Assembly (NCBI GenBank): GCA_034429275.1
Contig: DAOUFU010000211.1
Location: 1-19,254, forward strand
Direction: 5' to 3'
Length of the DNA stretch: 19,254 nucleotides
Source of the DNA: DAOUFU01 sp034429275
GTDB taxonomy: Bacteria; Chloroflexota; Anaerolineae; Aggregatilineales; Aggregatilineaceae
Positions 13,121 to 19,254 of this stretch are shown here, one piece after another. Under the pieces are notes generated by a model. The model was given only the letters and a program-made list of their open reading frames with translations, was not told the DNA's origin and did not search any database. Within the stretch, counting starts at the first letter, position 1. Each line of letters begins with the position of its first letter. A program made the position numbers and the translations under genes.

Positions 13121-15070
13121 GTGGCTAGAGAGCGAATTCTGGTCATCGAACAATCGGCGGATGACAGACGCTTTATAGTCGAAAGCGTGCTGCGCCCTGC
13201 CGGATATGACGTGCTGGCGGGCACCGACGGCCTCGAAGCGGTTACGCTGATCCAGGACCTCGATCCAGATGTGATCCTGGCGGGCAGCAACCTGCCAGGG
13301 CTGAGCGGACTCGACCTGCTGCGTACTGTCCGCACAAAGAACGCCCATGTCCCCATCATCCTGCTGGTTCGCGATGGGTCCGAACAGTATGCCGTCGAGG
13401 CACTGCGCGCCGGGGTCTCCGATTACCTGATGTTGCCCTGCACGCGCGAACAGGTGCTTGAATCGGTAGACCGGGTCCTGACGCACTACTGGACCATGAC
13501 CATCTCAGAGGCGGCTCCGGCGCAACTGCTGGAGACTAACCGCCGCCTGGAAGAGCGCCTGCGCGACCTGGAAACACTGGTCAAAGTGGGCAAACGGGTC
13601 ACCTCGCGGCTTGATCTGGGCTATGTGCTGACCCAGGTGGTTGAAGCGGCAGTGCGCCTGGCTGGTGCCGAAGAAGGCACGCTGCTGCTGACCGATCCGC
13701 CCACCGGCGATCTGTACCTGCTGGCGTCGTCCAACAACCCGGCAGCAGTCGATGGCACGTTCCGGCTGCCGGTGTCCGACAGCCTGGCCGGGCAGGTGGT
13801 GCAGACGGGCCGCCCGCTGGTGATCACGGGCGAAGAGCTGCAGCGCATCAAGACCCACTATTATTTCCGCAACCTCGCCTATATCCCGCTCAAAGTTCAA
13901 GATAACGTCATCGGCGTGTTGGGGGTCTCTAACCGCGAGACGGTGGGCAACTTCGACGAAGCCACACTGCGAATGCTGACCGTGCTGGCTGACTTTTCGG
14001 CGATCGCAATAGAGAATGCGCGCCTGTACACCATCACTGAACAGGAACGCCGCAAGCTCGACGCGGTGCTCAACCACACCGAAGACGCCATCATCATCGT
14101 TGATACAGTCGGGGCCATCCTGTTCTGCAACCCGGCGGCGTGCGACTATTTCCAGGTGAATTTTCCCGCCTGCCAGGGGCAGTTGGTGCGCAACGTCTTT
14201 GCGAATGACGACCTGCTCGATCTGCTCGAAAAAGAAGCCCAGCTTGGCCAGAGCCGTGCCGCAGAAATCCGGCTGTCCGATGGCAAGCGTGTACTGAATG
14301 GTCACCTGACGGTGGTAGAAGATGTCGGGCGCGTAGTGGTGATGCAGGATATCACCCACCTGAAGGAACTGGACCGCATCAAAAGCGACTTCGTGACGAC
14401 CGTCTCTCACGATCTCCGCTCACCTCTGACGGCCATTCTCGGCTATATCGAACTGCTCAGCCGTTCCGGGCCGTTGAATGCCAACCAGAGCCAGTTTGTC
14501 GAGCGCATTGTATTTAGTGTGCAGTCGATCACTGCCCTGCTGACCGATCTGCTGGAATTGGGCAAGATCGAGGCCGGGTTCGATCATGACCGCGAGGCCG
14601 TCTCGATGCGGCTCATCGTCCAGTATGCGGTCGAAGGGCAGCGCCACTCTTGGGAAACCAAGCACCAGGTGCTGGATGTGCAGATGGCAGAGGACCTGCC
14701 GATGGTGATGGGACATCCGCAGCGTTTGCGCCAGTTGGTGAATAACCTGCTGGAAAATGCCATCAAGTACACTCCCGAAGGGGGGTCCATCGCTATCAGC
14801 CTGGAATCGGAGAGCGACTTCCTGGTGCTGCGCGTGACCGATACCGGGATCGGCATCCCGCAGAAGGACCAGCCCTATATCTTCGACAAGTTTTACCGCT
14901 CCGATGTAGCGATTGATCAATATGAAGGGACGGGTCTGGGCCTGTCGATTGTCAAGGGGATCGTCGATCAGCACGGCGGGCGTATCTGGGTGGACAGCCG
15001 GGTGGGGCAGGGCACCACATTCACGGTGATGCTGCCTGCAAATGGGGCTGAGCCGGCGAGTGAGCATTGA
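13121..15070 (+). CDS. Hybrid sensor histidine kinase: pseudo-receiver, GAF, PAS, HisKA, HATPase
   Basis: The product is 649 residues with no membrane segment, so it is cytoplasmic. Residues 3-125 have the receiver fold, but all key positions are changed: E10-Q11 for the acidic pair, G55 for the phosphoacceptor Asp (DVILAGSNLPG), V83 for Thr and L105 for Lys (YLMLPC). A short coiled-coil-like helix (about 135-160, ETNRRLEERLRDLETL) leads to a GAF domain (about 150-303) and a PAS domain (about 311-415). The kinase core is intact: H430 in VSHDLRSPLT, N-box NNLLENAIKYTPEGG with N541/N546, G1 DTGIGIP at 574-580 and G2 GTGLGLSI from 603. It should autophosphorylate on H430, and the preceding response regulator with its intact D55 is the obvious partner. 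The signal sensed by GAF/PAS is unknown. Confidence 0.95.
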   Translation: MARERILVIEQSADDRRFIVESVLRPAGYDVLAGTDGLEAVTLIQDLDPDVILAGSNLPGLSGLDLLRTVRTKNAHVPIILLVRDGSEQYAVEALRAGVSDYLMLPCTREQVLESVDRVLTHYWTMTISEAAPAQLLETNRRLEERLRDLETLVKVGKRVTSRLDLGYVLTQVVEAAVRLAGAEEGTLLLTDPPTGDLYLLASSNNPAAVDGTFRLPVSDSLAGQVVQTGRPLVITGEELQRIKTHYYFRNLAYIPLKVQDNVIGVLGVSNRETVGNFDEATLRMLTVLADFSAIAIENARLYTITEQERRKLDAVLNHTEDAIIIVDTVGAILFCNPAACDYFQVNFPACQGQLVRNVFANDDLLDLLEKEAQLGQSRAAEIRLSDGKRVLNGHLTVVEDVGRVVVMQDITHLKELDRIKSDFVTTVSHDLRSPLTAILGYIELLSRSGPLNANQSQFVERIVFSVQSITALLTDLLELGKIEAGFDHDREAVSMRLIVQYAVEGQRHSWETKHQVLDVQMAEDLPMVMGHPQRLRQLVNNLLENAIKYTPEGGSIAISLESESDFLVLRVTDTGIGIPQKDQPYIFDKFYRSDVAIDQYEGTGLGLSIVKGIVDQHGGRIWVDSRVGQGTTFTVMLPANGAEPASEH

Positions 15071-15119
15071 ACCGGGCCAGGGGACTGTATCGTTCAGCCC
15101 TGCGTTCCCCCGGAAGCGA

Positions 15120-15602
15120 CTATGAGTCGCCGCTTTCTGCCAGGCCCGCAGCGACCAGGCGCTGCCGCAGACTGTACAGCGCGTTGCTCAACTTGTATTC
15201 TGTGCCGAACAGGCTGCGGTGCATTCCTGCCTGCCACACCCGGCAGGTGACTCCGCCACGCACCGGGTTATAGCGCAGCACACGGTCGAGCGTGTCGGCA
15301 TCTCGGCGGGCCAGCACTGCGCAGATGCGCTCCGTCGTGCGCTGCTTCACCTGCGCGATATACGCATCCAGCGCCTGCTCATGGGACGGCCCCACCACCA
15401 GCCGCAGCGAATCCGGCAGCACGATATACCCCCACAACCGCCCCGGCGCGTCACCTGCGCAGGCGTCCATTTCGCGCGCAACCGCCCGCACCAGCAGCGG
15501 ATCGGCCAGCAGCGGCGGCGGTGTGCTCGCATCCCCGGCCAGGGTCAGAATCACCAGGGCATAAAGGTCAGGTGGTCGAAAGTCAATCTCATCCCATAAC
15601 AT
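15120..15602 (-). CDS. Degenerate IS200/RAYT-like (Y1_Tnp) protein lacking the HUH histidines
   Basis: The product is 160 residues. Its layout follows REP-associated tyrosine transposases: an N-terminal strand (YALVILTLAGD), a middle LWGYIVLPDSLRLVVGPS that corresponds to the W-x-Y-V-x-M-P-N-H-V-H-L-L motif, a helix YIAQVKQRTTERI, and a C-terminal VWQAGMHRSLFGTEYKL-SNALYSLRQRLVAAGLAE resembling the end of RAYT proteins. Both metal-binding histidines of the HUH motif are replaced (S65 and R67), so single-strand nicking is unlikely. No terminal repeats or REP palindromes flank it. It may be a domesticated DNA- or RNA-binding protein, or a decaying relic with an open frame. A weak promoter (TTGTCC-19 bp-TATAGT, plus 15653-15683) may precede it, and no clear ribosome binding site is seen. 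The family call rests on motif layout only. Confidence 0.65.
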   Translation of the reverse strand: MLWDEIDFRPPDLYALVILTLAGDASTPPPLLADPLLVRAVAREMDACAGDAPGRLWGYIVLPDSLRLVVGPSHEQALDAYIAQVKQRTTERICAVLARRDADTLDRVLRYNPVRGGVTCRVWQAGMHRSLFGTEYKLSNALYSLRQRLVAAGLAESGDS

Positions 15603-15791
15603 GATGAGTCAGTGTGTGTTGGGTGGGCATCCTCTCTGCATGTCTGCCTATAACTATACCCTCGTCAGGCGCGCGCGGGACAATCAGTTGTGGTGTTTTT
15701 GCAAGCGGTCCGGTAGAGTAACGTGCTGGCGCTGCTGCGCCCCTGTGATCCGTAGTCTGTGCCTGATCGAGAAGTGACCCCAGGACGTCGC

Positions 15792-17426
15792 ATGAGTATT
15801 CCTGCCGCCGAAGCTCCCCTCGCCGATCGCGCGCCGTCTGCGCACGAATTTGCCCCGCCCGAAAGCATGGCGCGCGCGACCGGCGTGATCGCGTTGGGCA
15901 ATGTCGCCAGCCGGGTGCTGGGCCTGGCCCGTGAGATGCTGCTCTCGGCGCTGTTTGGGGCGGGCGCAGCGGTCGATGCCTTCAACCTGGCGATCATTGT
16001 GCCGCGCGGCCTGTACGATTTGCTGATCGGTGGGCATGTCAATTCGGCGCTGGTTCCCGTGCTCAGCGAGTATGCCGCGCGCAAAGACCGTGACGCGCTG
16101 TGGGGCCTGGTGAGCGCGCTGCTGGGTCTGGTGGTCATCGCGCTGGCGGTGCTGATCCTGGTGCTGGAAGTGTTCGCTCCCCAGGTGATTGCCCTGGTGG
16201 CGAGCCGCGATGCCACGCCCCAGGTGGTCGCCCAGGCCACCGATCTGCTGCGCGTGACTGCCCCCGCCCTGATGTTCCTCAGCCTGTTCGCGGTGCTGTC
16301 GGGGCTGCTCTATGCGCTGCGGCGGTTCACGTGGCCGGCCTTCGCCTCGACCGTCTTCAACGGCACGATCGTCATCGTCACGCTGGTGCTCTACCGCCAG
16401 TTGGGCATCACCGCCGCCGCCGTTGGATGGCTGGTGGGCGCGGTAGTCCAGCTGGCGCTGCAAGCGCCCGGCCTGCGCGATGCTCACCTGCGAATCCGGG
16501 TGCGCGGCGCACTGTCACATCCCGGCGTGCGCAAAATCGCGCTGCTCTATGCCCCGGTGATGGCCTCGCTGGTGCTGGATGTGCTGGTCAACCGCCCGTT
16601 TAGCTACAACCTCGCGTCGGGCACCGGCGAAGGCAGCATTTCGTACATGAACTGGGCGACAACGTTGCTCCAGTTCCCGCAGGGATTGGTGGCCATCGCG
16701 ATTTCGGTCGCCATTCTGCCCACTCTCTCCCGCCAGGCAGTTCAGGCCAACGAACCGGCCTTGCGCGATTTCAAGACCACGCTGGGGCAGGGCTTGCGCC
16801 TGACGATTGTACTGATCATCCCCGCGGCGGTGGGGCTATTTGTGCTGGCCGGGCCGGTCGTCAGCCTGCTGTTTGAGCATGGCAAATTCGACGCGGTCGA
16901 TACCGCCCACACCGCGCTGGCCCTGCGCCTCTATGTGATCGGCCTGCCGTTCGCCGCGCTTGATCTGCTGCTGGTCTTCGCCTTCTATGCGCGCCAGAAT
17001 ACGCTGACTCCTGCCGCCGTGGGCCTGTTGAGCCTGGTGGCTTATATGGCGGTGGCGTTGGGGCTGGTGCGCTGGTATTCGTTTTTTGCGCTGATGGTGG
17101 CCGATTCGGTCAAGCATCTCATACACACTGCCGTCTCAGCTTACCTGCTTGGGCGGGGGATCAATGGCTTCGGTGGCCAACGCCTGACCAGCACCCTGGC
17201 GCGCACCGTGTTGGCGTCAGCGGGCATGGGCCTGGCGACCTTTCTTGCGGCGCTGCTGCTCGAAGCTGTGCTGCCCCCTGGCCTGGGCGTGATCGCCCGG
17301 CTGATCGTGGTAGTCGGCGCGGGCGGTGTGGGGCTGGCCAGCTTTGCGGCCCTGGCATCGTGGCTGGCGCTGGACGAATGGCGCTGGATGCGCGACCTGC
17401 TCCGCCAACGCCTGGGCAGGAAATAG
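15792..17426 (+). CDS. murJ: Lipid II flippase MurJ (MviN family)
   Basis: MurJ moves lipid-linked peptidoglycan precursors across the cytoplasmic membrane. The product is 544 residues from ATG 15792, chosen because AGGA lies 6 nt upstream; an in-frame GTG at 15759 lacks such a signal. The first membrane helix carries the family signature ALGNVASRVLGLAREMLLSALFGAG, followed by AVDAFNLAIIVPRGLYDLL and ALVPVLSEY. Later come LYAPVMASLVLDVLVNRPF, the YMNWATTLLQFPQGLVAIAISVAILPTLSRQA block, and LLFEHGKFDAVDTAHTA, all typical of MviN proteins. About fourteen hydrophobic helices are present, as expected. It has an unusually long hydrophilic N-terminal tail of about 25 residues. It ends 19 bp from the convergent PfkB kinase stop. 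Some bacteria use relatives of this family to flip other glycolipids, so the substrate could be an exopolysaccharide unit instead. Confidence 0.93.
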   Translation: MSIPAAEAPLADRAPSAHEFAPPESMARATGVIALGNVASRVLGLAREMLLSALFGAGAAVDAFNLAIIVPRGLYDLLIGGHVNSALVPVLSEYAARKDRDALWGLVSALLGLVVIALAVLILVLEVFAPQVIALVASRDATPQVVAQATDLLRVTAPALMFLSLFAVLSGLLYALRRFTWPAFASTVFNGTIVIVTLVLYRQLGITAAAVGWLVGAVVQLALQAPGLRDAHLRIRVRGALSHPGVRKIALLYAPVMASLVLDVLVNRPFSYNLASGTGEGSISYMNWATTLLQFPQGLVAIAISVAILPTLSRQAVQANEPALRDFKTTLGQGLRLTIVLIIPAAVGLFVLAGPVVSLLFEHGKFDAVDTAHTALALRLYVIGLPFAALDLLLVFAFYARQNTLTPAAVGLLSLVAYMAVALGLVRWYSFFALMVADSVKHLIHTAVSAYLLGRGINGFGGQRLTSTLARTVLASAGMGLATFLAALLLEAVLPPGLGVIARLIVVVGAGGVGLASFAALASWLALDEWRWMRDLLRQRLGRK

Positions 17427-17445
17427 TCTCTCGCCGAAGCGCCGA

Positions 17446-18339
17446 TCAGCCGCCAAAGTGCCGGGCATATTCGGCATCGAGCAGGGCCGCGCTCAGATCG
17501 GGGTGAAACAGATCGCGCGAGGTGACGCACAGCCCACCCATCGTCGCGCCCAGCCGCAGACTGCGCACCAGGTCATCTCCCCGCAGGTACCCATGCAGCA
17601 GCCCGGCAAAGAACGCATCGCCCGCGCCGTTTGAATCCACCAGCGGGTAATCGGTCAGCGCGGGGACTTCCACCCACTCGCCGCGCGAGTCCAGGGCGGT
17701 CGCGCCTTGCGCCCCGTGCGTGCAGACGATCAGGGCCTTTCCGGCGGCGATCTGCTGTTCCATAAAAGCGCGGTAGCCGGGCATGGCATCGGAACTCATG
17801 GTCAGCACATCGGCCCCTTCGATGAAATCCCGGTGATAGGGGTTCTGGCCGTCGTAGTCGTGGATGTCGCACCACACCGGCTTACCCTGCCGCCGTGCAA
17901 GCGGGATCAGCCGGCGGCAGTAGTTGCTCAGGTTGAGCACGGCCAGGTCGCTGGCCGCGATCAACGCTTCCAGTCGCGCCAGGTCGAGCACCGGCTCGAA
18001 GGTGGCATAGGCGACATAGATCGAGATGCGCCGCCCATACCGATCCATCAGGTTGATATGGCGCTGGGTGCCTTGCGGATCCAGGTCGTACTGAAAATCG
18101 AGCGCCTCTCGTTCGAAGCAGGCGCGCACCGCCGCGCCGGGCGCATCGTCTCCGATCAGCCCGTGCAGCGTGACATTATAGCCCAGCCGGTTGAGATTGA
18201 GCGCCTTGCCCGCCGCCGTGCCGCCCACCGTCTCATAAAATCCCCGGCTGAAGAGGGTCCCCGGCTGCGGGGCCGGGAACTCGTCGAGCGCGATCATGCC
18301 GTTAAACGTGACATCCCCGGCGATGAATAGTCGGGTCAT
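17446..18339 (-). CDS. PfkB-family carbohydrate kinase
   Basis: This would phosphorylate a sugar or nucleoside with ATP (ribokinase superfamily). The product is 297 residues, normal for the family. Residues 1-40 give the substrate-side start (LFIAGDVTFNGMIALDEFP), followed by the first PfkB signature-like GGTAAGKALNLNRLGYNVTLHGLIGDD. The second signature is intact, with DSNGAGDAFFAGLLHGYL and catalytic D241. The anion-hole Gly-Ala-Gly lies just before it. ATG 18339 is preceded by a near-perfect Shine-Dalgarno that overlaps the stop codon of the upstream GH13 gene, so translation is probably coupled. The substrate is not identifiable from sequence. Context suggests a hexose released from glucan, such as glucose or fructose, but nucleoside or ribose kinase activity is equally possible. 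Confidence 0.9.
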   Translation of the reverse strand: MTRLFIAGDVTFNGMIALDEFPAPQPGTLFSRGFYETVGGTAAGKALNLNRLGYNVTLHGLIGDDAPGAAVRACFEREALDFQYDLDPQGTQRHINLMDRYGRRISIYVAYATFEPVLDLARLEALIAASDLAVLNLSNYCRRLIPLARRQGKPVWCDIHDYDGQNPYHRDFIEGADVLTMSSDAMPGYRAFMEQQIAAGKALIVCTHGAQGATALDSRGEWVEVPALTDYPLVDSNGAGDAFFAGLLHGYLRGDDLVRSLRLGATMGGLCVTSRDLFHPDLSAALLDAEYARHFGG

Positions 18340-18350
18340 GGATCACCTCA
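18340..18350 (-). promoter_or_regulatory. Shine-Dalgarno overlapping the GH13 stop codon (translational coupling)
   Basis: On the minus strand TGAGGTGATC (plus 18341-18350) contains the GH13 stop TGA, and its GAGGTGATC matches the complement of the 16S 3' end. GAGG lies 6 nt before the PfkB ATG at 18339. Confidence 0.85.
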
Positions 18351-19254
18351 TGTTTCGCTCATCCACAATGTCGCACCCTGGGGCAGCTCCGGCAGCGGGA
18401 ACATGCCACCGGTCACCTCGACCCGCTGCCCGCTGAACACTTCGCGGAAGCAGGTGCCGTCGGCGATGCCGCCATGGGCCACCGCCAGCGGCGAAGCCGG
18501 GCGCGGATCGGCGCTGCGCTGCGCGATCACCAGTGCGCGACCGTCCGCCCCCTCACGCTGGTAAGCCAACAGGTCCGGCTCGACGGCCAGGACCTGCAGC
18601 CCGCCGCGCTGAAGCACGCGCGATTCCTTGCGCAGCGCGATGATCTGGCGGTAGAACGTCCACAGGTCGCGATCCTGTCGTTCCTCGTCCCAGATCATCG
18701 CCCCGCGCGCGCCGTCATGCGGGCGCGGCACATTCATCATGCCGATCTCATCCCCATAGTAGATTCCTGGCACGCCGGGTAGCGTCATCTGGATCACGAC
18801 GGCCAGCCGGTGCAGTGCATCGCTGCCGCCGACAATCGACCGGATGCGCCAGGTATCGTGGCTGTCGAGCAGGTTGTACTGCTGGAGCGTGGTGATCCAC
18901 GGGATCGCGGCGCGGTGCAGTCGCCAGGTCGTTTCCAGCGCGGCGGTGGGATAGGGAACCGGCGAACGCACCTGCTCATCCAGCCCGATCGCGCCGGTGA
19001 CATAGCCGCGCAGCCAGTGCCACAGCGGCAGAGTCAGCCCCAGGTAATTCATCACGCCGTCCCATTGGTCGCCCTGCAACTGGGGACTCGCGTCGTAGAA
19101 GTTTTCGGCGATCAGGGAAGCGGCCGGGCGCGTGGTTTTGACCGCCTGCCGGATTCCGCGCGCGACTTCGGCATTCAGTTGCTGAACCTCATCCTGGCGG
19201 CCCAGCATATTGCCCACATCGATCCGCCAACCGTCGATGTGGTACGGCTCACGC
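18348..19254 (-). CDS. GH13 alpha-amylase family enzyme, C-terminal part (5' end outside window)
   Basis: About 301 C-terminal residues are visible; the frame runs off the right edge at REPYHIDGWRIDVGNMLG. This holds conserved region II of GH13 with the nucleophile Asp (codon 19218-19220) and the preceding Arg. Region III with the acid/base Glu is in ASLIAENFYDASPQLQGD. Region IV with the second Asp is in LLDSHDTWRI. DGVMNYLGLTLPLWHWL and PGIYYGDEIGMMN continue the barrel. A C-terminal beta domain (residues with VLAVEPDLLAYQREGADGR, and a final EVFSGQRVEVTGG) ends the protein. LQGDQWDGVMNY recalls cyclomaltodextrinase/neopullulanase or maltogenic amylase enzymes, so cytoplasmic maltodextrin hydrolysis is likely, but the N-terminal domain and signal peptide cannot be seen. 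It is the upstream partner of the PfkB kinase. Confidence 0.93.
   Translation of the reverse strand, partial: REPYHIDGWRIDVGNMLGRQDEVQQLNAEVARGIRQAVKTTRPAASLIAENFYDASPQLQGDQWDGVMNYLGLTLPLWHWLRGYVTGAIGLDEQVRSPVPYPTAALETTWRLHRAAIPWITTLQQYNLLDSHDTWRIRSIVGGSDALHRLAVVIQMTLPGVPGIYYGDEIGMMNVPRPHDGARGAMIWDEERQDRDLWTFYRQIIALRKESRVLQRGGLQVLAVEPDLLAYQREGADGRALVIAQRSADPRPASPLAVAHGGIADGTCFREVFSGQRVEVTGGMFPLPELPQGATLWMSET

Noticed and set aside
13505..15067. Two long minus-strand frames opposite the histidine kinase
   Set aside because: The kinase domains are intact across this region on the plus strand; the antisense frames have no motifs.
15603..15791. Insertion sequence ends or REP palindromes beside the RAYT-like gene
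   Set aside because: I found no paired terminal repeats, target duplication or REP-type hairpins in the flanks.
15684..16487. Minus-strand frame of 267 codons overlapping murJ
   Set aside because: Extremely Gln/His/Arg-rich translation with no domain, lying under the conserved N-terminal half of murJ.

Overview
This is GC-rich bacterial chromosome. It opens inside the 3' end of rho and closes inside an alpha-amylase family gene, and between them it holds complete recA and murJ genes and a tRNA-Gln. The mix fits Chloroflexota, probably Anaerolineae or a relative: secreted PA14/bacterial-SH3 and SdrD_B-like proteins, a Clp_N-only protein, a Roadblock/LC7 protein beside two-component genes, and a degenerate REP-type transposase relative. 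That placement is inferred from gene style, not from a marker-gene comparison. I see no phage, CRISPR array, intact insertion sequence or plasmid origin.

Layout. 1-2000: the C-terminal part of Rho, then a convergent polytopic membrane protein that looks like a GT-C sugar transferase. 2000-3810: a secreted protein with a MAM-like jelly-roll domain and a clan GH-A-like TIM barrel, divergent from the membrane protein across overlapping promoters. 3860-6470 (minus strand): a GT4 glycosyltransferase followed 13 bp later by a polyprenyl-phosphate sugar-1-phosphate transferase, a two-gene exopolysaccharide or glycan operon that may start on a leaderless mRNA. 6580-8300: a secreted protein with two PA14 and two SH3 domains, a long and potentially structured 5' leader and a clear terminator. 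8327-9353: a protein made only of Clp_N repeats. 9367-11122 (minus strand): recA, then a membrane-anchored SdrD_B-like protein with its own promoter. 11246-11402: tRNA-Gln(UUG) with a strong promoter and a terminator. 11442-15070: a Roadblock/LC7 protein, a response regulator with a degenerate GGDEF-like domain, and a large histidine kinase whose N-terminal receiver has lost its phosphorylation residues. 15120-15602 (minus strand): an IS200/RAYT-like protein without its HUH histidines. 15792-17426: murJ. 17446-19254 (minus strand): a GH13 alpha-glucan hydrolase coupled to a PfkB sugar kinase.

How the genes fit together. Much of the window concerns the cell surface: murJ for peptidoglycan, the PGT/GT4 pair for glycan assembly, and several exported carbohydrate-related or adhesion-like proteins. 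The 11.4-15.1 kb block is a signalling module with an intact phosphoacceptor in the response regulator and an intact kinase core, but two degenerate domains (pseudo-receiver and pseudo-GGDEF). This suggests that part of the pathway works through protein-protein contacts. The last two genes probably form a maltodextrin or glucan utilisation unit.

The most unusual items are the Roadblock/pseudo-GGDEF/pseudo-receiver module, the HUH-less transposase relative, the Clp_N-only protein and the two-hairpin leader before the PA14/SH3 gene. None can be called a new system from sequence reading alone.
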